DNA of 64,000 nucleotides from Spirogloea muscicola. Lineage: Eukaryota > Streptophyta > Zygnematophyceae > Spirogloeales > Spirogloeaceae. The translations under genes were made by a program, and so were the position numbers. The stretch lies in NCBI GenBank assembly GCA_009602725.1, contig WELB01000004.1:99542-163541 (forward strand). Direction: 5' to 3'. Of this stretch, positions 50,501 to 62,500 are shown piece after piece. The notes beneath the pieces were generated by a model. The model worked only from the letters and a program-made list of their open reading frames with translations. It was not told the DNA's origin and did no database searches. Position 1 is the stretch's first letter, and the number at the start of each line of letters is the position of its first letter.

Positions 50501-53500
50501 GCTCAGAAAATCCCATCTGCTTGACACAGCCGAGCAGCTCCATCAGGGCTGCCTTGAGGCTCCGCCATGTGAGCAGGAAAGCTGTCTTGTCGAGCTCCAG
50601 CTCGCAGACAAGGCGCCACATCGCCGCATGCCACTCGAGCACCGCAACGAACGCGACATGCAGCTGGGGACTCCAGGCATTGCTCACAGCCTCTACAAGA
50701 GCGGCCTCCTCGAGCTGCCGGAGGCTGCAGAAGAGCGGGTACAGGACCGCCACCATGGCATGCGAGGCCTGAAACATCCCCCTTTCGTCCAGCCGTGTGC
50801 AGTACCGGAAAGACTGTTGGATGGTGCTCCCGCCCGCCCCCTGCGGCACTGCTCTCAGGACGTCGGCCTCCTCTAGGCCCTGCCAAAGGGTGGCTCGCAG
50901 CGCCTCCAGAGCTCGCATGAGGTTGGCGCTCTCAGCTGGCTGCTGCTTCAGGACCTCCATTGAGATTGGGTGCGCCAGCTCTGCGGCATATGCTGTAGCT
51001 AGCCGCCCGGGCATGCTGGCAGCACCACTTGTTGTGCCCTGCAGGACTGTCGCCCATGCCTCCAGCATCTGCAGCCTTATTGGAGCATCAGCTGAATCTG
51101 CGAGCTCTACAAACCACAGCCCAGCATATCGCAGCTGAAGGTCCTCCGCCTCGGCAGCTCGACAGGGCACCTCTTCCTGAGGCCCCAGAAGGTGGGACTG
51201 GAGAATGTCGGCAGGGACAAAGCGAGTCAGAAACATCTGCCGTTGTTGCCACTGAGAGGCAGCCCTCTCGGGACCCTGCTGCTGCACCAGGTCGCGCCAG
51301 AGTGCCGAAGCACATCGCACAATGCTCGTCACCGCGGTAACCGCCAGGAGATGGCCCTCGCTCAAGACTCTGGTGGCCTCTGGATCCTGCAGCAACGCCT
51401 GCAGCGGTACTGCCAAGGAAACGCTAAGGGCTTCTGGCACACCAATCTGACCATCATGCATGTGGCGATCGAAAACGTGTTGCAGCGCCGAGAAATCAAG
51501 TGTGCCGCTGGAGTGACGCCGGTAAGTGTGCAGCCACCCAGATGCCAAGCTGCGGTCTGAGGGTGTGCCCTGCACCAGGAGCGCGGACGTCAGGGAGGCC
51601 CAGTGAGCGAGCTCACGCGTGGTCACAGTCCTGCTCAAGGCCTGGGCCTCTTCGTGCGCGCCGCTCATGGCCACTGGAAGATGCCAGCCCGGGATGCCGG
51701 CCAGTGCCAGGATGCGCAAGCTGTCCCTGAAGCTGGTGTCTGTGGGTGTCAGTGACAGTGGGCCTTCGGTGCGCCGGTACAAGCCAAGGTCCACCAGCAG
51801 CTGGCAGCTGGTGTTACTGTGGGCGTCGAGGACAGCACCAACGGGTTCCTCGGGGCCATCCTTCTGCCAGTTGGGCGGGAGGAGGAATATCTCAACGCCA
51901 CGATTGCGCATGGCGCGAGACACCTCGCCTGCCGCAGGGTCCATGAGGAGGAAGAGGCGGAAGCGCGGGTGCGCCGTGGCAACCACGGCACGGCCTTCCA
52001 CCATGCCGCGCTCGTTCACCAGGATGCAGCCGCCCGGCTCCAGAAGGGGGTTCAGCCTGTCCAGCACCTGGAGTGCAGGAGCAAACACATAAGGACTTAT
52101 CACATCAATCTCATGTCTGATTGTGCAACGAGGCCACTGCCCTCTGAGATAACAAACTTGCATCATACTGCCGGTTGGGGCCTAGTCCTTACGCTTGGAT
52201 TGCAGAAGTTAGCGTTGTCAAGGACAACCCAGTCGCCTCGTTCGAGGGCCTTAAGCAGCACGCCATCCACCCACTGAAAGCGTCCCACGTTGCTCACGCT
52301 GGCAGCCTCTCTCAGAGCACATAGCTCCGCCCTCAGCTCTGTGACAGGAGCTGAAATTGCTTCCAAATCGCTGTACTTGGCAACAGTCTCAAGCTCCTCC
52401 ATCACGCTGTCCAACGCCAAAAATTTTTCCACCCTGACTTGCTCCTCTGGCTTGCTGCTCAAGTCCGTGTCTTGCTCAGCACAATGTGCCTTCTGCTTGA
52501 AGCTGGCCCACAGCCCCTGTGACACGGCGTGCCCCAAGCCATTGGTCACAGTGAGTCTACTGAAACGAGCCATGTCTTCAAGCCTTAACCATGCACGCTC
52601 ATGGGCACAAGAGCAGGTCCTTGGCTCCTCACACTTGGACAAGAAGATGGGCTGAAGGCTGCCATGATGTACAAAGCTCACCTGCAGCCTCTGATAGCTC
52701 TGGAGACGCTGTTGATGCAGACTGCTACTGGTCCGAGCATCTTCGGCTGACGACAATAAGGTGCCGCAGGCAGACTCCACCGCTTCCGCCACCCTGCCTT
52801 CGAGGTGGCGCAGAGCCTGCGACATGTCGCGCTGCTCAAAGCAGCCCAAGAGCTCCGTGGTGTCCGTGCCGCTCGTGAGCGCGTACTCGTGGCAGCGTAC
52901 GCCGGCGAGGCGGGCGAGCAGGCGCACCAGGGACGTCTTGCCGCTTGCTGCCGGCCCAACGATGATGGACATCCAGCCCTGACGAACGACATGCGCCAGA
53001 TTCTCCAGTGCGTTCATGGCGCCCGGCAGAAGCTGTGGAGGCGCAGCTGCCGGCTCGGACGCCCCGCAGGTCCCCTGCATGCGCTGGATTACTGCCAAGC
53101 CAACTCGGAGCTCCTCGGAGGTCAGGACGAGTCTTGGATGGGTCTCAATCTGCAAGTTCTCCTGGAAGACCCGCTGGAAAAGCGCGAGCACCTGGCGGCG
53201 GTCCTCGGCCGTCCGCATGCGCTGGAGGTACACAAGGTCGAGAAATTGCGCTGGGCTCCCGTTGGGTCCTTCTGGGAGAGGATCCAAATGCATGTGCATC
53301 CAAAAAAATTCATCAATGGCAGAATTACATTACGTTACGATACTTCACATCACATCACAATCAAACACTTCATGACCATCTGTAACTGCACAAGCAGCAG
53401 GATCTTGCAGCAATGGCGTTGTCAAAAAAGAGCAGGGTGAAGTCGAGCGTCCCACTGACCTTGCTCAAGGAGGCTGCACCACCGAAGCACGTCTCGCAAA

Positions 53501-56500
53501 TTGAACTCCCACGGGGCCCCGGCATGGCCATATTTCCTGGCTACCATCGTATCCTGGTACAGCTGCTGGTTGAACTCGATCATCTTGAGAAGCTGCTGCT
53601 CAGGGAGTCCAGGGTGAAGGGCTGCTGCGATGAAATGTAGGTCTTGGCTCTCCAAGAGCTCCACGTAGACCTGCAATAGTAGTAACAATGATAAGGAAAG
53701 AAATATGAGCTAGCATCACCCAATTGATATTCTTGGTTGCATCTTTGGGCAACCATCTCGGCAAGTCCTACCCGGTGATGAGACAGCCTCAAGATTGTTG
53801 TAGATTGAGATTGTTGTGACTGAAAAGTTTTCCTCAGAAGGCATTCAAGGTGCTAATTCATGACCTTGGTGAATCGATTGAGGAACGATCTGGGAAGCCC
53901 CTTCCGTCCGCCTCCCTGCTGCAACGGGTTCTGGCAGGCAAAGATCCGGAAGGAAGGGGGGCACTTGACGGACTCTCCAAGTTCTGGAATGAACACCTCC
54001 GCTCGATGATCCAGGCAAGCATTCAAGCCCTGGCAATTCCCCAACTACCTGTCAGTACAGCCTGGCTTACATGATACAAGCTTCTTACAGAGGCTCAGCC
54101 AAGGAAGGAAAGCTGATACCAAAGGAGCAATGTAATACATGAGGCCAAATATTGAAGGAAGCTGCTGCTGTGAGGAGTCAAGACAAGCTAAGTTCCACAA
54201 TGAGTACGTGGCATCTTCAAGGCATGTATTACTTGCTCAAATGAGGACAGGACAATTACCTCCAAGATCGACTGGGAGGCCAGGTTGAGCTCGTCGAGGA
54301 GCACCCAGTCGCCCGCCTTCAGAGCCTGTCAAGCAGTTATTGGAATTGGTTGCTCTACTGAGGTAAGGTTCTTCCAGAGGGGCGATGGTATAGTTGGCCT
54401 GCTCAATGATTGTGGACAAGAAACCAAGGAGACGGAAGGCGTATACCACTCAAGAGATTACTTGACCACTACGGAATGGCGGCTCCATGGCACTAGTCAG
54501 CAGCCCCAAGTAGGAAATCATGACATCCATCAATTCAAGAATGTCACGGCACCAAAAGTATATATTGCCTCATTAGGCCATAAGGCTGCTCCAGTCCAGC
54601 CAAGCAAACCTGAAGGAAGACGCCATCAGACCATGCGAACTCGCCCCCTTGACCACCGTCCACAGGCAGATCAGTCCCCAGTAAGTCCATCATGTCGGTC
54701 TGCACTTCCTCATGAAGGCAACAGATGTAAGCGCCTCGACCTCTACATGCTAGCACCAGCAGTTCTAGACCTTAAAATGTGACTCAACAAGCACTACCTT
54801 AGCACCTCTAAGTGCAGATTAGGCTAGCTGTCAAGTAACCAGGAGGTGAATGGAATGGACCTGCTCTGAGAGATTAATGCGCACAAGTCGATGGCCTGAT
54901 GCGGCGGCAATGGCTGACACCAGACTGGTCTTGCCGATCCCTGGGCTGCCCTCAACTAAAACTGCAGTGATGAGGAGCACAAGCTGGTCCTCAGACAATC
55001 AAACTCAGACCAGACTGTTTGCACCACTGGTTGTACAAGGTATGCTTATGAGAATGCTTGGCATGGAGATGATGCATATGTTCTTTCGTTATGGTCTGTA
55101 AGCAAGGCATATGACAGTCTAGACATTCGGACGTCCTTCCAATGCTTATATCTTCCATTGCTTTAACGCGCTCACAGTCAAGTGAACATGTGGCATCAAT
55201 CTGCGAGCACATTACACACCAGCTTTTGGGAGCTGCATGGCACGGAGTACGCGCATGGCATTACGGCTTGTTGTTGGTGCTGCCATGTTGAAAACGTCAC
55301 CCTTAACGGCATGTAAACCTGGTTGGAAGGTGTATTCACAGACGAGCACAAAAAACCTCAAACTAGTGTTACTGCTGTTTGAGTGGACGAGTAAGCCAAC
55401 AATAGTGAAGAATCACACTGACAACCTTGAACTTTTCTGATAGCAAACAACACTTGTGCGCGTCGGTGGAGTCAACCAACCATGGAATGAGTTGCTGACT
55501 GACCTTTTGCAATGAAGAAGGGATCAATGCCAAATTTGTCCATGTCAAGGCCCTCCATGTCTCTTCTGCTGCTTTCTCCATCAGTGGAAGGCAATCTGGA
55601 GGGCTCGCATGACCCAACAACTCTTGCCCTGTGCTCCTGAAATGGCAGAATATAACTGGATTTGTGAATCACTAGCTTCCTGCAGACATCCATCTGCAGG
55701 TTACTGAGCATAATTCTCAAGTTAAAGGGATGTGAAAGCGTCTCAATTGCTGGTATGAAAGAATTTAGCTTGAATATGGCACAGACCTGAGGTATCTGCC
55801 CAAGAAGGAACTGGAAACACTTGGCCCTGAGCTGCGATGCAACTTCTTCGCCCAACCCCATCCCTGTAATTTGCACGCCAGCATTTCCAAGCTGGATGAC
55901 AACTTGCTACCCACATAGGCAGATATTGAACAGAAGATGCATGCTGGTTCTGACGACGTACCTCTTAGGCTAGCGGGATGCAAAATACAAAACGCAAAAT
56001 GCAAAATCTATGCATAAGAGGCTACTCTGAACCTCTAATGTGCCCATACCGAGGCCAAGGCCGTCCAACAAAACAAGATGTGCTCCGTGGGCGTAAGCCA
56101 ACCACATCCCTATGGACGCCTCAGCTCTCTTGATGAAGGTAACCCAAGACAGCAGGTCTCGGATAGAGAGGACTCTGCTGCTCTGTGGTAGCATCTGACA
56201 CCACTGCACACAGTGACATCCAACAATTGGTGCTTGGCCAAGTAATCAATTACAACGCAAGCATGATACAAATAAGGTTAATGCCATAAGTGTTGGTGCA
56301 CAAAGCTCAAGGTGTCTCCGACACGTGTGCTAATTGAAAGTATGTGCTTTTGCAACTACTTAAATGCTTGATGCGCAGCATCTGAGGCAACGAACAAGTA
56401 AATGCGATTCCCACACTCTTCCTTATATCAGCCTCCCTATTCCTAAAGTGACTGCTTGCCATGACCACAGAATAAGCACCTGCCAAAATTGGAGAAGGGG

Positions 56501-59500
56501 CTCCAGAAGCTCCTCCAGTCCTGAATTTTCAAGCCTGGAAAGGAGCAAGCAAGTTGTTGGAATCCTTATTGTTCCTGCTTAGGTCTGAGATACTTCTGAC
56601 TTGCTCAGTGTCATGTCTGTTTTATAGAGGCTATTACCATGACGAGCTGCAGCCGAAGTGTGATGCTATACCTGTCTTGGACAATTGAACGGAGGTCTGC
56701 TATGTCTGTAAGTGCGGGGACCCAAATCTCCGTAAATCTGTTCCTGAGAGCTGGGGAAAGTTCCTTCTTCCCAAAGTCTCCTCCAGGGTTCATTGTTGCC
56801 AGCAACCGGAAACCTGGAGCTGCGATCAACTCCTCCACCTCCTCGCCCCCTTTCTCAGCAAGGACCTATGAAAAGCAGCAGAGTAGTGGTTTCAGAACAA
56901 CTTGGTTGTACTGAATATTCAATCGAGATATTATTTCTGCATGCACAGTTGCAAATTACCATGGTAAAGACCATGATCTTGAGACAAAGCGTGTGATAGA
57001 TGATTAGAAGCTGGTTGAATGTGTATCATATGGGATGCTGCCTTGAAGGCTTTCAGCCATACCAATAGCCGCTTAGGCTCCAGCACACTGTTGAGTCTTT
57101 CCAAGATGCTGTCTTCGGCCAAAGATATCTCATCTACAAGGATCATGTCACCGTCTTTCATGGCTGTGACTAGCGGGCCGTCGTGCCACGCAAACAGTGA
57201 GTGCCAGCTCTGCTGCAGCTGCTCCATCTCGCTCACTCTCCGCCTCAAATCCACCAAGCCCGCATGTGCAGCCTGCACCGAGCCTGCAGGAAGCTGTGGC
57301 TTTCGTGGCCCCGGTTCACCAACCTTCATCTGCTCCTCAATGGTCCGAACAGCGGCCCTTGCTGCTGCCAGAGTGGCAGAAGCATTCTCAATACCAGGTA
57401 GGACCTGCATCAAGAGCAATCATGTTACCCGCGCTCCTCTGCAGGATCTCAGCAGCAACATAGAGAGACTCAGCATCATGAGACTCATATTGACACCTCA
57501 GAAGACGACGCTGTGAGCTTGACAAGTATCACATGGATGGACACGTAATGGTTGACTCCACTGCAGGTTCAATCCTTACTTTGGTGGTATTCACGGACTG
57601 AAATGTCTCAGAAGTGATTAAGCCAGCAGAGAGTGAAGAGAATTGGGAGCTTATTCTATCCTTGTCACGAATTGGGCGAAACCCCTGTCACGTCAAGGCC
57701 AGACAAAGTAAGTTGCATCTTCAGAGTTGTCCACTGGAACTGCAGATCCTAGTCGAAAGCAATCACAGCAACGTTCTGTTGCACAAGAGGATGTGCTGAA
57801 GCCCACTACTCAGCACAAGGAGCAGGTCAACTTACGCCAAGAAAGTCCGAGGTCTCTGTATGCTGGTGACAGTTGATGATATGCAGCTGCTGCTGGCGGA
57901 GCAGCCCCAGCAATTGGCAGACGGTCGTCTTTCCGGTGCCAGTGTCACCCACCAGCAGCACTGGCTCGTTGTGGCGCAAGCACCGCTCTACGAGGTTGAA
58001 GAGGCGCTTGAAGCTCCGGGTCCAAACAATCCTGATATTGCAACATCTGCTGTCAGGAATCGGGAAGCAAGACTGCACGGCTTGCACATCTCCTAGTTGC
58101 AGTCACAAACTGCACGACCAAAGGTCCTCAATTGCTTAAGGGACAGGTGGACCTTAAATGCTAGCAATTCTGGTGACCCTTGTATGCAGGACCCTGCAAC
58201 TGAACATGAAACCTTACCAAAACCCATGGAGCATACAGGGTGCAGGCATCAAGACGTGGTCAAGTAAACAGTACAAGTAGGACACCCAGACCTTCCAAGA
58301 GTGGCAGCCATGTCAAATGCAGCAACCCGCTCCCTCAGCAGGTCAAATTGTGCAATAGCACACTCCTACGGCACAAAGAGCATTGAAGATCTCATAAGCA
58401 AACCACAACAAATGCTTGTATGCCTTCTTGAAGTCAGTCTCTACGACTCCGAGCCCTCATCTTTCTCCCGTCCTTGATACACAAACTATGATAAGTACCT
58501 TGCCGGCTACAGCACATTGAGCCATCACTTTCTTACAGTGTATGAGCCACTTATTCAAGCGAGACCTGCCTGCTTAAGCACAGCACTAATTACTTTAGAA
58601 CTTACAAAGGGAGACAGTGAGTCTTGCACACTGACCTCATGAAATGCCGCTGGATTGAGTTGCACACGGAGCTGCCTCTCCAGAGCAGACTGCACCACTG
58701 CCTTTTCTGTATCACTCCTGAGCCGCTCCGCCAGGAGCAGGTACCCGTTCGTGGCCAGCTCTTCGTAACCCTGCTCCACAGAGCGCGCTAAGTCAGAAGA
58801 CGTGTGCATTGTGTGCATACTGTCCAATGTCAGGCAATAAGTACATCCCAGTCCAGGGTAAGTACAAAGCGGTTGTCTCAGGAGAGACCGTAATATATAC
58901 ATACATTGGCATGCCGGTCAGCCCAGCGAAAAAGGTCCCGGGCTGTGATGAAGCCATGCTTGCCAGCAAACATCTGACTCTGTTGCCGGTGGCGCTGCAG
59001 CTCCTTCATCACCTCGACCATTTTCATTGCATAGCTGCAAGAGATGAGGACAGTGTTGGTGTTAATGATGATGCCATGTGGAAGCAGCATTGCCAACATC
59101 AGTCATCTGGTTCTCCTGCCTCCTTGATGGCAGAGAATCTGCGGTTCAGAAAACGTTCCAACAGAAGTTGAATGCCTTGAAGCTTCTGAGCAAGCCTACC
59201 TCCCAGGTATGAGGCTCTTCTTCTCTAGGATCACTCTCAGTTCAGATTCAGGTATGTCGTCGACGTGGAGCTCCATGAAGCGATTCCGGAACGCCCTTGA
59301 CAACACCTGCGATGCCACAGGCAAGCAATGAATGCATGCATGCATAAGGACATTGGAAGCAATGCATGCTTAAAACATCTGTGAGCTTACTCAACATCCT
59401 TGTCTATGTCATGAGTAGCTACATTTCTGTCTTCCCTGCAACCCACAAGCTGGCACAATCGCACACCTTTCGGCCCCCATAGATGCCAGGGGGATTCTGG

Positions 59501-62500
59501 GTAGCAAAGAGCAGGAAATGAGGATGCGGCTTGATGGTCATCTGTCAAGCCAGAAGCACCCCAGCATGTAGAAGTCAGCATGGAGCGTCTTTGTGAAGGT
59601 CTACTTTGGCTTCTCTCAGAAACAATGAAGCAGAACAACAAGCAGGCTAAGGACTTTCATGCCTGCAGCTCTGGGATGAAGAGCTCGCGGTTGTCATCCA
59701 AGAGCCTGTTGAGGGCTTCCAAGACATCTGACGGAGCCTGTGCGCAACAACATGCCTGTGTCACAGCTCCACTTGCAGACTGATTTATCACATCCAGAAT
59801 TAAACAGATAAGATACACATCGATGAGCCCAAAAGCTTGCACAAAGTTTCTACCAGATTCAACTCATCCAGGATGATCCAGTAGCCTTTCCTGACGGCCT
59901 CCACTAATATTCCCTCCTGTTATGATGACAGGCACATAACGCACTGTCAATAATGTGCCAAGTAAAATCGAAATACGTGCATGTGACTGCATATAGGAAA
60001 CTGTAATATGAGCATGATTACATCTAGCAGGGGCTGTGAATGGGTACACTGATACAACTGACCTGGAACTTCAGTTTACCAGCAGCATCGGTCACGTAAG
60101 AACCCAGGTACTCCTGGGTAATGTGTCAAACATTAATGAGTCAAATAGTCCCCATTGGCACATTGTGCTGGTGGCATGAGCTGCCATAATCTGAACTACA
60201 GTGCTACAAGAGAGGACAGCAGAAAAACCAGGTTTTGTCGTCATCAACCTGTAGATCAGTGTGTTCATGGTTGTTGATTCGCACAGCTCGATGCCCAGTG
60301 CGTCCTGCCATGTACTCAATCAAACTCGTCTTTCCGCTGGAAGTGGGCCCCTGCATGTCATTGAACAAGGTCTTGAAGGTCATGAAGAAGACACACAAAG
60401 TCGACAGGAGCATGTTAAGCTTGGCTTATATAAGCTATCTAGCATGACATTCATGACAATGTATTGCAGATGCACACTATCAGACTGCTTACCTGCAGCA
60501 AGATGGGGTACTTCCGGACCAGCACAGCTCGAGCCAGATTCTTCAGGTGCTCCCGGACACTTTCGGTGAGTACGTAGCCTCCCGTGCTGTCTGCCGGCGT
60601 CTCACTGGGACCAAGCTCAAGAGCATCTCCGCCCTCAACCCAAAAGTGCTCAAACAGGACATGGTGAGGGCTCGGCTGAGGAGGAGGGCGGAGAAGCGAC
60701 TTGAAGGCGGGCGAGGAGTCCCCCACTTGCTTCAGTAGATACTTGGCAATGAGGTGCTCCATGGTCGGCCTGCACTGGCGCTGCAGACAAAGCACAGGCA
60801 GCCAGCCATCTTCATCCACTCAGCCTCCTTCACTGACCAAAACCCAAGCACAAGTAGACAGACGCTTCCATCTACTCAGCCTCTCTTCCTGAAATATGTT
60901 ACTGATGGAAACTGGCATTGCTGAAGATCTGTATGCACCGCTGTGAATTCAGTCCGTGTTGTCACACTCCTGGCTTATAACGTAGGCATGTACCTCAAGG
61001 AGCGTGAGGAATGACATGCTGAAGCCGTCAAAGAGGGCTCTCTGGAAGCCATATGTTGCCACAGCAGACTTTGTGTACTCCAGAGCCCTTGTCAAAGTCC
61101 GTAGGCTGTACTGCGGCCTCTGGTTAGCTCCATCTAGCAGTGTTTCCTGCACCACAGCAGGTGTCAAGCAGCCCGAAATTCTGCATGGATGTCCTATACT
61201 GTTTGTCCTTGAGACCTGGTCATGGTGGTAGAACTTTCTGGAAGAAGCAGTGGTGAGTGGAGGGAGAGGAGTACCTCAGCTTCTCTTCGTGCTGCCAAGT
61301 AGAAGTTTACTACATCATCCACAGGTGGAGACGGACTTGTGCCTTCCATATACTGCAACAAGGGCAAGTCAAATAAGGACTGACTTAGCTGGTCAAGGTC
61401 ACTGTGATGAGAAAGCAAAGGCTTTTGTGGTGCACGATGAGCATGCAGGACTCCAGTTGCAAGGATATTTAAGAAGCAGTGTAACTAACAGATCATCGCA
61501 GCTGCCTGACCTGATATACAATCGGGCAGAGATCGTCAGGTTCTGTGAGCTCGTCTACAAAAATCTCAGTGAACCTCTGCCGGAGCCCCGGTGGCAAGTC
61601 CTTCTTGCCCACATCGGTGGCAGGGTTCATGCATGCAAAAATCCTGAAGCCTTCATGCCTCACAACCTGCATAAAGCATGAGACAAAGATGTATCTCAAA
61701 CCCCAAGACTTCCAGTCCATCAAAACACCATAACCAGACTTCTTGACAAAACGACTGGACACTTTCTGGACACTCTCTGGAAGCTCTTTCTGGACTGTCC
61801 GCTTGCAGAAATGGTGAGCTACTGATGACCTCAAACAGCACTTCCAAAAACCTTGCTGATACTATGAGACTCTTCACTGAAGCTCGTCAGAATCCGCACT
61901 GAGCAACTCAAGAGCAATCTTTGCCAAACAGTGCAAGAGGCCCTCATTGACCCACTGAGTCAAAGTCACCAAAACACTCACAGTCGCAACATCGCCACGT
62001 TCAGTAAGAGCGAGCGATCCAGCCTCTCCTTCCAAGACTCCAGTTAGCCTCTCCAGGGTATCCGCAGGAGCCAGATTGATTTCATCCAGCAGCAGCCATC
62101 TTCCCATCGCCAAAGCCTTCACACAGAACGGAGACGATTGTGATCGGCCCCATCCTTTACTTGTCTAGATTTGGCAAGTCAGAAATCAAACAATAACCAC
62201 CTAAGTCAACAAGAAAAATATGTCACAGAGCCAGCCCAGGGGTTGTGATGAACGCCCCTGTCCTGCTAGCAAGCAGACAGAGTAAGTGAAAGCTGGGCTA
62301 TGCATGTGCACCTTAACGAGAGCTCCCTCAACAAAGGAGAACGCAAACGCATTCTCTGAGGCTTCCACTTGCCGCTTGACTCTATCCAGGTCCTTCCTGA
62401 AGTCTCGCCAGTCTTTTACTGTCTGCCAGATTTGAGAGGAGAAGTTCACAATATCAGAGCCTCAAAAGGAATAAGAACGACTCACGAATGCAGATGGTCC

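Noticed and set aside
50419-52277. Several plus-strand frames over the AAA6/linker exon
   Set aside because: Antisense to a well-supported MDN1 exon; no recognisable proteins.
53318-53376. TTAC/CATCACATCACA-like simple repeat in an MDN1 intron
   Set aside because: Short, imperfect and intronic; no sign of function.
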